Shown: positions 27,669 to 37,030 of the stretch, in pieces
How positions within the stretch are numbered: position 1 is the first letter of the stretch
Layout: the number at the start of each line of letters is the position of its first letter
The notes under the pieces: generated by a model
Told to the model about the DNA's origin: nothing
The model's input: only the letters and a program-made list of their open reading frames with translations
The model's database searches: none
Assembly: GCA_035555795.1 (NCBI GenBank)
Contig: DATMGE010000048.1
Coordinates: 1-64,000 of the forward strand
DNA: 64,000 nucleotides
DNA from: RCIO01 sp035555795
GTDB taxonomy: Bacteria > Pseudomonadota > Alphaproteobacteria > Rhizobiales > Rhizobiaceae
Direction: 5' to 3'
Translations under genes and position numbers: made by a program

Positions 27669-29777
27669 TCAGGCCTTGTGGAAGCGCTCGTCCTTTTCGG
27701 CCATGCGGCGCAGCAGGCCGGGCACCGCGAACCGCTCGCCAAAGGCGGTCGCCAGTGCATCGCTCTCGGCGACGAATTCCTTCGCGCCGACCGTATCGAC
27801 ATAGCCCAGCGGCCCACCCAGATGTGCCGGATAGCTCCAGCCGAGCACCGAGGCGATATCGGCGGCGAGCGGATCGTCGATCACGCCCTCCTCCATCGCG
27901 CGCGCGGCTTCCAGCGACTGGGTGTTGATGAGGCGTTTGCGCACGATCTCCACCGGTAGCGGCTTTTCGGCCGGCGGGAAGAGATCGGACAGGCCCTTCC
28001 ACAGCTTCGGGCCGTCCTCGCCATAGTCGTAGATGCCCTTGCCGCCGTCGCGCCCGACACGACCGGCATCGACCAGCTTCTTCAGCGCCTCGACGGCGCG
28101 GCCGTCCTTCATCGACTGCGGCTGGCCCTCGCCGCTCATGGAGATCATGATGTCGTGCAGCAGCGGCAGCTTGGTGAGTTCTGCCAGCGTGACAGGGCCG
28201 ATGGCGAAGCCGGCATTGAGCATGGCATTGTCGATGACCTGCGGCGGCACGCCCTCGGCCAGCAACGTCAGCGCCTCGGAGGAGAGCGAGGAGACGAGGC
28301 GGCTCGTATAGAAGCCGAGCCCGTCCTTCACCACGATCTGCGTCTTGCGCATGACCGAGGCGACATATTGCGCCTCGTCGAACGCCTTCTGCGAGGTTTC
28401 CGGCGAGCGGATCACTTCCAGCAGCTTCATCGTCTCGACCGGGGCGAAGAAATGCATGCCGATCATGCGCGAGGGATCGCCGAGCGCCGAAGCGAGCTTC
28501 TTGATGAGGATGCTCGACGTGTTGGAGGCAATCGTCACCTCCGGCCGCAGCACCGCTTCCAGCTTGCGGTAGACGTCATGCTTGACGTCGAGCCGCTCGA
28601 ACACGGCCTCGATGACGAAATCCGCATCCTTGAGGGCGGAATAGTCCTCGGTGGCAGTGATACGCGCCATGATCGCGGACTGCTGCTCGGCCGACATGCG
28701 GCCGCGAGACACAAGCTTCTCGCCGATCTTGCCGATACGGCCATGGCTTTCCGCAGCCTTCTCGGCGGAAATGTCGATCAGCACGACGTTCAGACCGGCC
28801 CGCGCGGCGGTAAAGGTAATGCCGTTGCCCATCGTGCCGCCACCGACAACACCGAGCGTCTTGATGCCGTCGCCTATGCCTGCCGGCGGGCGCGGACGCG
28901 CCGCGCGCGGGCCGTAGAACAAAGTGCGCACCTTGTTCTTGGCATAGGGCGAGGCGGCGAGCTTGGCGAAATGACGCTTCTCGATCTCCAGCCCGGCATC
29001 CAGCGTGCGCTGCATGCCGTGATGCAGGCAGGCGAGGATCGCGGCTGCGGCCACGTCGTCCTGCCCCGCACGCGAGCGGTATTTCGCCCAGCGGCCGGCG
29101 AACCAGCGGCGGCCGGGGACGGATTGCGGGTCGAAGCCGGGGGCGACGAAACCCTTCTCGTCCCACTTCTGCACCGGCTTGGGACCGGAGAGAACCCACT
29201 TCGCGGCGGCTTCGATGAGGTCAGCGGCCGGCGCGACCTCGTCGATCAGGCCGGCGGCAAGCGCATCCTTCGTCGGCAGCGTGGTTCCGTTGATCATCAG
29301 CTCCGCCGCCTTGTCGATGCCGATCAGGCGCGGCAGGCGCTGCGTGCCGCCGCCGCCAGGCATCAGGCCGAGCGAGGCTTCCGGCAGGCCGAACAGCGCA
29401 TCCGGCCGGTCGGCGGCGATGCGGCGGTGGCAGGCCAGCGCCAGTTCGTAGCCGCCGCCGAGCGCGGTGCCGTTGAGCGCGGCGACGACCGGCTTGCCGC
29501 CCGTCTCCATCTTGCGGATCGCGGCCAGGAACGGCTCGACGATCGCCTTCACGTCATCCGGCGTCTGCACCGAAAGAAGCTGGTTCAGGTCGCCGCCGGC
29601 GGCAAAGCTGTCCTTGGCCGAGGTGACGACGATGCCCTTCACATCGGCATCGGCGATCAGCTCGCCGATAGCCTTGTCGAAGGCGGCGTTGAAGGCGAGG
29701 TCGAGCGCGTTCTGGCTGCCCGGCGTGTCGATGGTGAGGACGGCGACGCCGTCGGGACGCTTGTCGATATTGAGCAT
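27669..29777 (-). CDS. FadJ-like bifunctional enoyl-CoA hydratase/3-hydroxyacyl-CoA dehydrogenase
   Basis: Residues 1-190 are a crotonase domain with the oxyanion region SFAAGGDLNQL, GTALGGGYELAL and the acid FGLPEASLGLMPGGGGTQ. From about residue 310 an NAD-binding 3-hydroxyacyl-CoA dehydrogenase domain follows (LGVVGGGTMGNGITF), with catalytic His in IGMHFFAPVETMKLLEV, and two C-terminal helical domains. Length (702) suits the alpha subunit of a fatty-acid-oxidation complex. It starts three bases after the thiolase stop. In this neighbourhood it could equally shorten the side chain of aryl-acrylyl-CoA such as feruloyl-CoA. The two reactions are certain by family; the substrate is inferred. 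Confidence 0.92.
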   Translation of the reverse strand: MLNIDKRPDGVAVLTIDTPGSQNALDLAFNAAFDKAIGELIADADVKGIVVTSAKDSFAAGGDLNQLLSVQTPDDVKAIVEPFLAAIRKMETGGKPVVAALNGTALGGGYELALACHRRIAADRPDALFGLPEASLGLMPGGGGTQRLPRLIGIDKAAELMINGTTLPTKDALAAGLIDEVAPAADLIEAAAKWVLSGPKPVQKWDEKGFVAPGFDPQSVPGRRWFAGRWAKYRSRAGQDDVAAAAILACLHHGMQRTLDAGLEIEKRHFAKLAASPYAKNKVRTLFYGPRAARPRPPAGIGDGIKTLGVVGGGTMGNGITFTAARAGLNVVLIDISAEKAAESHGRIGKIGEKLVSRGRMSAEQQSAIMARITATEDYSALKDADFVIEAVFERLDVKHDVYRKLEAVLRPEVTIASNTSSILIKKLASALGDPSRMIGMHFFAPVETMKLLEVIRSPETSQKAFDEAQYVASVMRKTQIVVKDGLGFYTSRLVSSLSSEALTLLAEGVPPQVIDNAMLNAGFAIGPVTLAELTKLPLLHDIMISMSGEGQPQSMKDGRAVEALKKLVDAGRVGRDGGKGIYDYGEDGPKLWKGLSDLFPPAEKPLPVEIVRKRLINTQSLEAARAMEEGVIDDPLAADIASVLGWSYPAHLGGPLGYVDTVGAKEFVAESDALATAFGERFAVPGLLRRMAEKDERFHKA

Positions 29778-29780
29778 CTC

Positions 29781-30995
29781 TCAGCCCTCCACGCGTTCGA
29801 TATAGGTGGCGACGCCCATGCCCAGGCCGACGCAGAGCGTGACGATGCCGCTCTCCTTGCCGGTGCGCTCCAGTTCGTCCAGCAGGATATTGGTGATCAT
29901 GACGCCGGTGGCGCCGATGGGATGGCCCATCGAGATGCCGCCGCCATTGACGTTGACCTTGTCATGGGAAACGCCGGTGCGCTCCATGAAGCGCAGCACG
30001 ACCGAGGCGAAGGCTTCGTTGACCTCGTAGAGATCGACGTCTTCCGGCTTCTTGCCGACGCGCTTCAGCGCCATCAGCGTGGCATCCGCCGGCGCGGCGA
30101 GCATGAGGCTGGGGTCCATCGCGGCATTGGCGAAGGAGCGGATGACCGCGCGCGGCTTCAGGCCCATGCGCTCGCCCGCCTCGCGGGTGCCAATTAGCAT
30201 GGCCGCCGCGCCATCCACGATACCGGACGAATTGCCGGCGGTGTGGACATGCTCGACCGCCAGCACTTCGGGGTAGCGGCGGCGGGCGATGGCGTCGAGC
30301 CCGCCCTTGAGGCCCATGTCCCTGAAGGCCGCCGGCAGCTTGGCCAGCGTCTCCATGGTGGTCTCGGGACGCATATATTCGTCCTTCTCCAGAAGGACGG
30401 TGCCGTTCTCGTCCTTCACCGGAACGATGGACTTCGAGAAGCGCCCGCCCTGCCATGCGGCGGCGGCGCGTTTCTGCGATTCCACCGCATAGGCGTCCAC
30501 GTCTTCGCGGCTATGGCTGTAGAGCGTCGCCATCAGGTCGGCGGAAATGCCCTGCGGGATCATGTCGATGCGGTTGTTGAAGATGGCGTCGGAGCCGTTC
30601 GGGCCGCCGGTGCCTCCGATCGGGATCAGCGACATCATCTCGATGCCGCCCGCCACCAGCAGATCGCCCTGGCCGGACATGATGCGCGCGGCCGCCGCGT
30701 TGACCGCATCAAGGCCGGACGAGCAGAAGCGGCTGACGGTGGAGCCCGGAATGCTCTCCGGCATGCCGGCATAGAGCAGCGCCGAGCGCGCCAGGTCGGA
30801 CCCCTGGTCGTTGACGCCGTCGCCGACGCCGAAGATCACGTCTTCCGGATCGGCCTGCGAGAAGCCGGTGCGCGCATCGAGCGCGGTGAGCACGGCCGCG
30901 CTCAGTTCCACCGGCGACAGCGTGTGCAATCCGCCATTGTGGCGTCCCTTGCCGCGCGGCGTGCGCACGGCGTCGAAGATATAGGCTTCGGGCAA
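29781..30995 (-). CDS. acetyl-CoA acetyltransferase/3-ketoacyl-CoA thiolase
   Basis: Thiolase of 404 residues with nucleophile Cys91 in VSRFCSSGLDAVNAA, the NEAFAS loop, GGGISMGHPIGATG and the closing CVGLGMG. The start is TTG at 30995, supported by AGGAGGGAG eight bases upstream and by the usual EAYIFDAVRTPRGKG opening. It catalyses thiolytic release of acetyl-CoA. It is the first gene of an operon with the FadJ-like protein. An operator-like TTAACTCATTAA lies at 31062-31073, shared in form with the acid-CoA ligase gene. Confidence 0.93.
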   Translation of the reverse strand: MPEAYIFDAVRTPRGKGRHNGGLHTLSPVELSAAVLTALDARTGFSQADPEDVIFGVGDGVNDQGSDLARSALLYAGMPESIPGSTVSRFCSSGLDAVNAAAARIMSGQGDLLVAGGIEMMSLIPIGGTGGPNGSDAIFNNRIDMIPQGISADLMATLYSHSREDVDAYAVESQKRAAAAWQGGRFSKSIVPVKDENGTVLLEKDEYMRPETTMETLAKLPAAFRDMGLKGGLDAIARRRYPEVLAVEHVHTAGNSSGIVDGAAAMLIGTREAGERMGLKPRAVIRSFANAAMDPSLMLAAPADATLMALKRVGKKPEDVDLYEVNEAFASVVLRFMERTGVSHDKVNVNGGGISMGHPIGATGVMITNILLDELERTGKESGIVTLCVGLGMGVATYIERVEG

Positions 30996-31061
30996 GATCC
31001 GCTCCCTCCTGGAATGGCAGCCGGCAGACTCCGATCGAGCCTGCCGCGACATGCCGATTAT

Positions 31062-31073
31062 TTAACTCATTAA
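31062..31073. promoter_or_regulatory. operator candidate before the thiolase operon
   Basis: TTAACTCATTAA, 67 bases upstream of the thiolase start, matches TTAACAAGTTAA upstream of the acid-CoA ligase as TTAACNNNTTAA. A+T-rich palindromes of this type suit MarR or TetR repressors. Confidence 0.45.
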
Positions 31074-31134
31074 GTTTTTCCGTAAGCCTCCGGCGGGCAT
31101 CTTGTCAACGCCGTTCAGGACGGTTCGGAGCTCT

Positions 31135-33000
31135 TCAAGCGCCGCCGGCGATCAGAATTTCCGGCCTCGGCCCGCCATTATGGAGCGCTTCCACATCCCC
31201 GGCGCGTGTCTTCAGCACCGTCTTCTGGCTGACGCTGCCCTTGTCGGTGATCTCGCCCAGCCCGCCGTCTGGCGGCGTCGGCAGGATCATCGCGCGCGCC
31301 ACGAAGGTCGAGGAGCCGCTGCCCTTCGCCGCCAGCCTGTCGAGCACATCCTGCAAGGTCGCCACGACGCGCTGATGACCGAAGGCGTCGACGGAAGGCG
31401 CATCGTCCGGCAGGCCGGCATGGCGGCGCGCCTGCAAGGCGTCGAGAAAGAGAAGCGCGCCGACCTCGTTGCGGTTCTCGCCGGTGATGACGGCATCGCG
31501 CAGCAGCGGCGAGGCTTCTGTGATGAGGCGATCACGCAGCAGGCCGACGCTGACCCATGTGCCGGTGAGCAGCTTGAAGTTCTCGCCCAGCCGCCCCTCA
31601 TAGGTGAGGCCTTGCGCGAGATCGTCGGGATCGACGGGGGCCATGGCGTCGCCGAAATGATAGAAGCCCTCACCGTCGAACGCCTTGGCGGTGAGTTCCG
31701 GCTGGCGCCAGTAGCCCGGCGTCACATTCGGCCCGCGCACGCAGCCTTCGAGCCGACCGTCCACCGGGTGGAGCTTGATGTCGACGCCGGGCACCGGCAG
31801 GCCGACAAGCCCGCCGCGCGGATCGGGCCAGTTGACGCCGAGCGCCACCGGCGAAGTCTCCGTCGAGCCGAAATTGGAGAAGAACGGTACCTTCGCGCCG
31901 AGCGTCTTCATGCCGAGATCGTTCAGCTCGTCGATGATGGGTTGCGGCATGGAGGAGCCGGAATAGTAGAACATGCCGAGGTCGTGGAAGAAGTTTTTCC
32001 GCAGCGCCTCGTCTTCCCACAGCGCCGGGATCAGTTCCTGAAAGGCGGAAGCGGCGCTGAAATAGGCGGTGGGCGAGATCTCGCGCAGGTTGCGGATTGT
32101 CTTGTCCATCAGCCCCGGCACGGGCTTGCCGTCGTCAATATAGAGCGTGCCGCCGAGATAGGCGGTCATGCCGAGGATCATGTTGGCGCCGGACGTATGA
32201 TGCCACGGCAGCCATGACAGCAGCACCGGCGGGCGGGTGCCCATGACCGGGAAATTCTGCAAGAACATCTGCTGGTTGGAGCAGATCATGCGATGCGTGT
32301 TGGTGACGCCCTTGGGCGCACCGGTCGAGCCCGAGGTGAACAGGATTTTTATCACGTCGTCGGGCCGGATCGCCGCATGGGCGGTCTCGACCTTGCCGGT
32401 CGGCACCGTTTCGAGAAGCGACGCGAAGGAGGTGTGGCCATGCTCTTCGGCCTCGCGCAGGGCGACCACCTCGAAGCCGGATATGGCGGTTCCCTTCAGG
32501 GCGCGGTCGAATTCGGCAGCGCTTTCCACATAGACGAGACCGGGCGTCAGCAGGCCCAGCACATGGTCGAGCTTGGAAAACTCCTTCGCCAGCAGCGAAT
32601 AGGCCGGCGAGACGGGGCAATAGGGAATGCCGGCATGGGCTGCCGCCATCGCCAGCAGCGCATGGGCGTTAGAGCCCGGCGAAAGGATCGCGATCGGCCG
32701 CTCGGGCCCGAGGTCACGCGCCAGCAGCGCCTCGGCCAGCGAGCGTATCCGCGCGGCGGCCTGCGCATAGGTCACCTTGCGCCATTCGCCGTCCTCGCCG
32801 CGCTCGGCGATGAAGATGCGGTCGGGATGCTCCCTAGCCGTCGCGAACAGGCGCTCGGTGATGACGCGCGGATAGGGCGCGAGGGCCTCCTTCGAGCGCA
32901 TCAGGATGGCGCCGTCGCCGCGCCGCTCCACCGCGACATCCCAGGTCCCCAAAGGCACGTCGATGAAACCCGACGCCTGCGCTCCAGTGCTCGGCAGCAT
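31135..33000 (-). CDS. feruloyl-CoA synthetase-like acid-CoA ligase (AMP-forming)
   Basis: An adenylate-forming ligase of 621 residues. The P-loop is ILFTSGSTGAPKGVTNTHRM, the A5 region is FFSNFGSTETSP, and A7/A8 blocks appear as HFGDAM and a TYEGRLGENFKLLTG segment. LSWLPWHHTSG is characteristic of the feruloyl-CoA synthase subgroup, which activates hydroxycinnamates with ATP and CoA. AGGGAGG before ATG 33000 sets the start. The gene has its own operator-like site upstream and runs parallel to the thiolase-FadJ operon, which could take the CoA ester further by beta-oxidation. Aromatic specificity is a family-based inference. Confidence 0.87.
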   Translation of the reverse strand: MLPSTGAQASGFIDVPLGTWDVAVERRGDGAILMRSKEALAPYPRVITERLFATAREHPDRIFIAERGEDGEWRKVTYAQAAARIRSLAEALLARDLGPERPIAILSPGSNAHALLAMAAAHAGIPYCPVSPAYSLLAKEFSKLDHVLGLLTPGLVYVESAAEFDRALKGTAISGFEVVALREAEEHGHTSFASLLETVPTGKVETAHAAIRPDDVIKILFTSGSTGAPKGVTNTHRMICSNQQMFLQNFPVMGTRPPVLLSWLPWHHTSGANMILGMTAYLGGTLYIDDGKPVPGLMDKTIRNLREISPTAYFSAASAFQELIPALWEDEALRKNFFHDLGMFYYSGSSMPQPIIDELNDLGMKTLGAKVPFFSNFGSTETSPVALGVNWPDPRGGLVGLPVPGVDIKLHPVDGRLEGCVRGPNVTPGYWRQPELTAKAFDGEGFYHFGDAMAPVDPDDLAQGLTYEGRLGENFKLLTGTWVSVGLLRDRLITEASPLLRDAVITGENRNEVGALLFLDALQARRHAGLPDDAPSVDAFGHQRVVATLQDVLDRLAAKGSGSSTFVARAMILPTPPDGGLGEITDKGSVSQKTVLKTRAGDVEALHNGGPRPEILIAGGA

Positions 33001-33053
33001 GTGTCTTCCTCCCTGACGCCGCCTCACCGCACGGGAAACGGCACGTGATGCAA

Positions 33054-33065
33054 TTAACAAGTTAA
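33054..33065. promoter_or_regulatory. operator candidate before the acid-CoA ligase gene
   Basis: TTAACAAGTTAA, a palindrome with TTAAC/GTTAA arms, lies 54 bases upstream of the ligase start and shares TTAACNNNTTAA with the thiolase upstream site. Confidence 0.45.
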
Positions 33066-33176
33066 AGGTCTACCCGCAACGCGCGGCAACCATGTCACGC
33101 GGCTGTCGCAGATGGCTGGTAGGAGTTTCCTCATCGGGCGATCGACCACGGATGCACTGGTAGATGGCGCGGCAGG

Positions 33177-33201
33177 AAAGGTCAGGCATTGCCTGGCCTT
33201 T
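33177..33201. terminator. hairpin between the AraC gene and the ligase gene
   Basis: Arms AAAGGTCAGGC and GCCTGGCCTTT with an ATT loop lie just beyond the AraC stop. The T-tract (TTTTTCGTTTT) is on the plus strand; on the minus strand the tract is short, so its effect on AraC transcripts is uncertain. Confidence 0.5.
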
Positions 33202-33219
33202 TTCGTTTTCGGCAGGCGA

Positions 33220-34086
33220 TCACGGCCATTCGGCGAAACTCGGCTGAGGCGCTGCCTGGCCGGCTGCGCGCAATGCCGCCATCTCGTTGCGGTAGCGGCC
33301 CGGCGTGGTGCCGGTCATGCGCTTGAAGAAAACCGAGAAATGCGCCGGGTCGTTGAAACCCAGCGTGTGGGCGAACTGCTCCACCGTCAACGGCGAGAGC
33401 TCCAGCCGCGACATCGCCTCATGCAGCACGCGTTCCGAGATCAGCGCCTTGGGCGACTTGCCGACGCCATCGGAACAGATGGCATGCAGCCTGTCGGCAG
33501 AGATGCCGAGCGCGGCGGCGTAGCGCGCCACGCTCCAGTGATCGCGGAAATTCAGCTCCACGAGCTGGCGGAAGCGCTGGAGGATGCCCGCACGCTTGCC
33601 CATGCCGGAAATCGCCAAGCCGGCACCGCCGGTGAGACGGAGCATGGTGACGAGCATGATGCGCACCAGCGCGGAAATGATGAGCCGCGATCCTTCCTGC
33701 GGGTGCTGCGTTTCGCGCAACACGCCCTCGAAGCAGCGTTCGAGGATGCGGGCCTTCTCACCCTGCCCCGCGAGCGACAGGACGAAGCTGCGCTCGGCGA
33801 GAAGACGCAAATCACGCGATTCAGGCTCGTCGCCCAGCGCCGAGAGGATGGTCGCGTCGGTTACGGCGCCCCGGTAGCCGGTCGTTCCCGCCTCGGTGCG
33901 CAGGCGGCCGGGCCGCAGGGAGCCGACAAGAATGAAGGCCGGCCCCTCGGCGCTGAACCGTTCCGCCCCGGCTTCCGCCTCGCCCGCACCGTCCGTCAGC
34001 AAGGCAAGCTGCCGCTGCGGCACGCCCTGCCGGTTGAACGACCAGATGCGCGGATGGAGGCTGCTTTCGATCCGTTCGGCCTTCAC
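33220..34086 (-). CDS. AraC-family transcriptional regulator
   Basis: The C-terminal 100 residues hold both AraC helix-turn-helices: WSVARYAAALGISADRLHAI and LTVEQFAHTLGFNDPAHFSV followed by FFKRMTGTTPGRYR. The N-terminal part is a weak cupin-like sensor region. Starting at GTG 34086, behind GGAGA, the protein is 288 residues, similar in size to PobR-type regulators of aromatic catabolism. It is divergent from the aldehyde dehydrogenase and importer genes, with 161 bases between, and is the likely activator of that operon. Confidence 0.87.
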   Translation of the reverse strand: MKAERIESSLHPRIWSFNRQGVPQRQLALLTDGAGEAEAGAERFSAEGPAFILVGSLRPGRLRTEAGTTGYRGAVTDATILSALGDEPESRDLRLLAERSFVLSLAGQGEKARILERCFEGVLRETQHPQEGSRLIISALVRIMLVTMLRLTGGAGLAISGMGKRAGILQRFRQLVELNFRDHWSVARYAAALGISADRLHAICSDGVGKSPKALISERVLHEAMSRLELSPLTVEQFAHTLGFNDPAHFSVFFKRMTGTTPGRYRNEMAALRAAGQAAPQPSFAEWP

Positions 34087-34247
34087 GGCATGTCTCCGGC
34101 ATTCACTAAACCGTCATTTTATCGGCCGTCTACCAGAAAAATACAATATAAAGCCAGAAAGTTGCATTACACACGACTACAGCTTCTGTTTGCTTTCATA
34201 CAGCGCATGGTCCTGGAGGCTTGGCCATCGGCGCTGGGGAGATTGTC

Positions 34248-35675
34248 TTGAACCTGAACGCGTCCGTGCCGGCGCAGATGCCGTCCGCAGGCAACCGCGC
34301 GAATGCGATGGCCCTGCACGCGGCGGTGCCGTCCGCATCGCTGGCGGAAGCGCGCCATGCCGCGAATGTCGCGGCCAAGGCGTTCCCGGCATGGTCGGCG
34401 ACCGCGCCCGGCGAGCGCCGCGCCTTGCTCGAAAAGGCCGCGGCGATCCTGCTGGCGCGGCGCGAGGAATTCGTGCGCCTCATCGCCGCGGAAACCGGCG
34501 GCACGCGCGACTGGGCGGAGCTCAATTGCCGGCTGGGCGCATCGATCGTCCGCGAGGCGGCGGCGATGACCACGCAGATCGGTGGTGACGTGATCCCCAC
34601 CGACCGGCAGGGCAGCCTCGCCATGGCGCTGCGCCAGCCCTGCGGCGTGGTGCTGTCGATGGCGCCGTGGAACGCGCCGATCGTGCTCGGCACACGCGCG
34701 CTGGCAACGCCGCTCGCCTGCGGCAACACCGTCGTCTTCAAGGCGTCGGAACTTTGCCCCGGCACCCATGCGCTGCTGGGCGAGGTGTTCGCCGAAGCCG
34801 GCCTCGGCGACGGCATCACCGCCATGGTGCACAATGCCGAACAGGGCGCGACAGACATTGTCGAAGCGCTGATCGCCCATCCGGCGGTGCGGCGCGTCAA
34901 CTTCACCGGCTCCACCCGCTCCGGGCGCATGATCGCGGAAATCTGCGCCCGCCATCTCAAGCGCTGCCTGCTGGAACTCGGCGGCAAGGCTCCGCTCATC
35001 GTGCTGGACGACGCCGATATCGAGGAAGCGGTGAAAGCGGCGGCCTATGGTGCCTTCTTCCATCAGGGCCAGATCTGCATGTCGACGGAGCGCGTGCTCC
35101 TCCACGAAGATCTCGCCGACGATTTCCTCTCGCGACTGGCGCGCCATGCGGCTTTGATCTCCGCGCGCGATGGCGCTGCGGATGCCGGGCGCATCGGGCC
35201 GATGATCTCGGAAGCCGCAGCCCAGCGCGTCAAGGCGCTCATCGACGACGCCACGCGCAAGGGCGCGCGGCTCGTCACCGGCGGCACGCAGCGCGGCGCG
35301 TGGCTCGAAGCGACGATCCTCGACGGCGTGTCGCCCGACATGCGCATCTATCACGAGGAGACATTCGGGCCGGTGGCCTCGGTGATCCGCTATGCAGACA
35401 TCGACGAGGCCGTCTCCATCGCCAACGACACCGAATACGGGCTAGCAGCGGCGGTCTTCGGCCGCGACGTATCGCGCGCGCTCGACGTGGCGCGGCGACT
35501 GGAAACCGGCATCTGCCACATCAACGCCGCCACCATCCATGACGAACCGCAAATGCCGTTTGGCGGGATGAAGGCGTCCGGCTATGGCCGCTTCGGCGGC
35601 CGGGCCGGCATAGAGGAATTCACCGAACTGCGGTGGGTCACGATCCAGAGCGGCAAACAGGATTATCCGCTTTGA
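34248..35675 (+). CDS. vanillin/benzaldehyde dehydrogenase-like aldehyde dehydrogenase
   Basis: NAD(P)-dependent aldehyde dehydrogenase of 475 residues. The catalytic Cys lies in FHQGQICMSTERV and the Glu in CLLELGGKAP; MAPWNAPIVLG and FKASELCPG form the cofactor site. These motifs are typical of the salicylaldehyde/vanillin dehydrogenase group that oxidises aromatic aldehydes to acids. TTG 34248 behind GGGGAG is the best start. It is the first gene after the AraC regulator and precedes the importer genes. Confidence 0.88.
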   Translation: MNLNASVPAQMPSAGNRANAMALHAAVPSASLAEARHAANVAAKAFPAWSATAPGERRALLEKAAAILLARREEFVRLIAAETGGTRDWAELNCRLGASIVREAAAMTTQIGGDVIPTDRQGSLAMALRQPCGVVLSMAPWNAPIVLGTRALATPLACGNTVVFKASELCPGTHALLGEVFAEAGLGDGITAMVHNAEQGATDIVEALIAHPAVRRVNFTGSTRSGRMIAEICARHLKRCLLELGGKAPLIVLDDADIEEAVKAAAYGAFFHQGQICMSTERVLLHEDLADDFLSRLARHAALISARDGAADAGRIGPMISEAAAQRVKALIDDATRKGARLVTGGTQRGAWLEATILDGVSPDMRIYHEETFGPVASVIRYADIDEAVSIANDTEYGLAAAVFGRDVSRALDVARRLETGICHINAATIHDEPQMPFGGMKASGYGRFGGRAGIEEFTELRWVTIQSGKQDYPL

Positions 35676-35731
35676 GGTATCGGCGCCGGCGACGGTCGCC
35701 GGCGCGCGGAAAGCAACAAGGGAGGTATGAA

Positions 35732-36931
35732 ATGCTCAGAAGGACAATGCTCGCACTGACCGCTTCGTCGGTCGCAATGGCCTTTGCCGGCGGCTTCGCA
35801 CAGGCACAGGAGGAGACGATCAAGCTGGGCGCATCCGCGCCCAAGACCGGCCCGCTGGCCGGCGGCGCCGCCGTCACCCACTGGCCGAACATCCAGATGT
35901 GGATGAAGGAAATCAACGATGCCGGCGGCCTGCAGGTCGGCGACAAGAAGATGAAGATCGAGCTCGTCGAATATGACGACAAGACGAACGGCGAAGAGGC
36001 GATCAAGAACATCCAGCGCCTCGCCACCGTCGACAATGTCGACTTCATCGTCACGCCATATTCGACCGGCCTCAACATCGCGACCGCGCCGATCATCGCG
36101 CGCTACGGCTTCCCGCACATCACGACCAGCGCGGCGACCGATGGGGTGACCGAATTCGCACAGCGCTGGCCGAACTCCTTCTGGATGCTCGGCACGTCGA
36201 AGCAGCTCGGCGCCGGCGTGGTCGAAGCCCTGGGCAAGCTCAAGGCGAGCGGCGACATCGGCAACAAGGTGGCGCTGGTCAACGTCGCCGACGCCTTCGG
36301 CCTCGAACTGATCGGCGCGACCAAGCCGGCACTGCAGGAAGCGGGCTTCGAGATCGTCTACGAGACCTCCTATCCGCTTGGCACGCAGGATCTGGCGCCG
36401 GTCATCAGCGGCGCCAAGGCGGCCGCGCCCGACGCATTCGTCGCCTTCTCCTATCCGGGCGACACCTTCGCGCTCACCGAACAGGCGCAGGTGCAGGGTC
36501 TCGACGTCGGCGCATTCTACACCGGCGTCGGCACCGCCTTCCCGGCCTTTGCCGGCCGCTTCAAGGAGAAGGCCAACGGCATCATGGGCATTGGCGGCGT
36601 CAATTCCAATGACGAGAAGATCAAGTCCTATTTCGAGCTGAGCAAGAAGGACACCGGCGTCGAGCCCGACTATTGGGCATCGGCCACGACCTATGCCGGC
36701 CTGCAGATCCTCGGCCAGGCGATCGAGAAGGCCGGTTCGAAGGACAAGGCCGCCGTCGTCGCGGCGATCAAGGCCAACACCTTCGACACGATCATCGGCC
36801 CGATCTCCATGCCCAACAATGTCAACGAGAAGGTCTGGACCGTCGGCCAGTGGGACAATGGCGTGTTCAAGGCCGTCGCGGCGGACGGGCTCGACGTCGC
36901 CGGCGAGCCGGTCAAGAAGCCGGCGTGGTAA
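35732..36931 (+). CDS. periplasmic substrate-binding protein of a branched-chain-amino-acid-type ABC importer
   Basis: A signal peptide (residues 1-25, ending FAQA) precedes a type I periplasmic-binding fold: IKLGASAPKTGPLAGGAA, then NIQRLATVDNVDFIVTPYST and GVEPDYWASATTYAGLQIL. Length is 399. Proteins of this HAAT family bind amino acids but also aromatic acids, amides and other small carboxylates. GGAGG precedes ATG 35732. A strong hairpin downstream separates it from the permease genes, which would allow higher expression of the binding protein. Confidence 0.92.
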   Translation: MLRRTMLALTASSVAMAFAGGFAQAQEETIKLGASAPKTGPLAGGAAVTHWPNIQMWMKEINDAGGLQVGDKKMKIELVEYDDKTNGEEAIKNIQRLATVDNVDFIVTPYSTGLNIATAPIIARYGFPHITTSAATDGVTEFAQRWPNSFWMLGTSKQLGAGVVEALGKLKASGDIGNKVALVNVADAFGLELIGATKPALQEAGFEIVYETSYPLGTQDLAPVISGAKAAAPDAFVAFSYPGDTFALTEQAQVQGLDVGAFYTGVGTAFPAFAGRFKEKANGIMGIGGVNSNDEKIKSYFELSKKDTGVEPDYWASATTYAGLQILGQAIEKAGSKDKAAVVAAIKANTFDTIIGPISMPNNVNEKVWTVGQWDNGVFKAVAADGLDVAGEPVKKPAW

Positions 36932-36949
36932 TATAGTCGCCGGCACTCC

Positions 36950-36974
36950 ATCCCTCCCCGCACCGGGGAGGGAT
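36950..36974 (+). terminator. attenuator-like hairpin between binding protein and permease
   Basis: Perfect 11-bp arms ATCCCTCCCCG and CGGGGAGGGAT with a CAC loop, without a T-tract. It probably stabilises the upstream mRNA or partially terminates, a usual arrangement behind periplasmic binding protein genes. Confidence 0.6.
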
Positions 36975-37030
36975 CAGGAGCGGGACGACTTCTCCCGCTC
37001 CCTCCATTTCGAAGGCAGAAGCTCCAGCAC

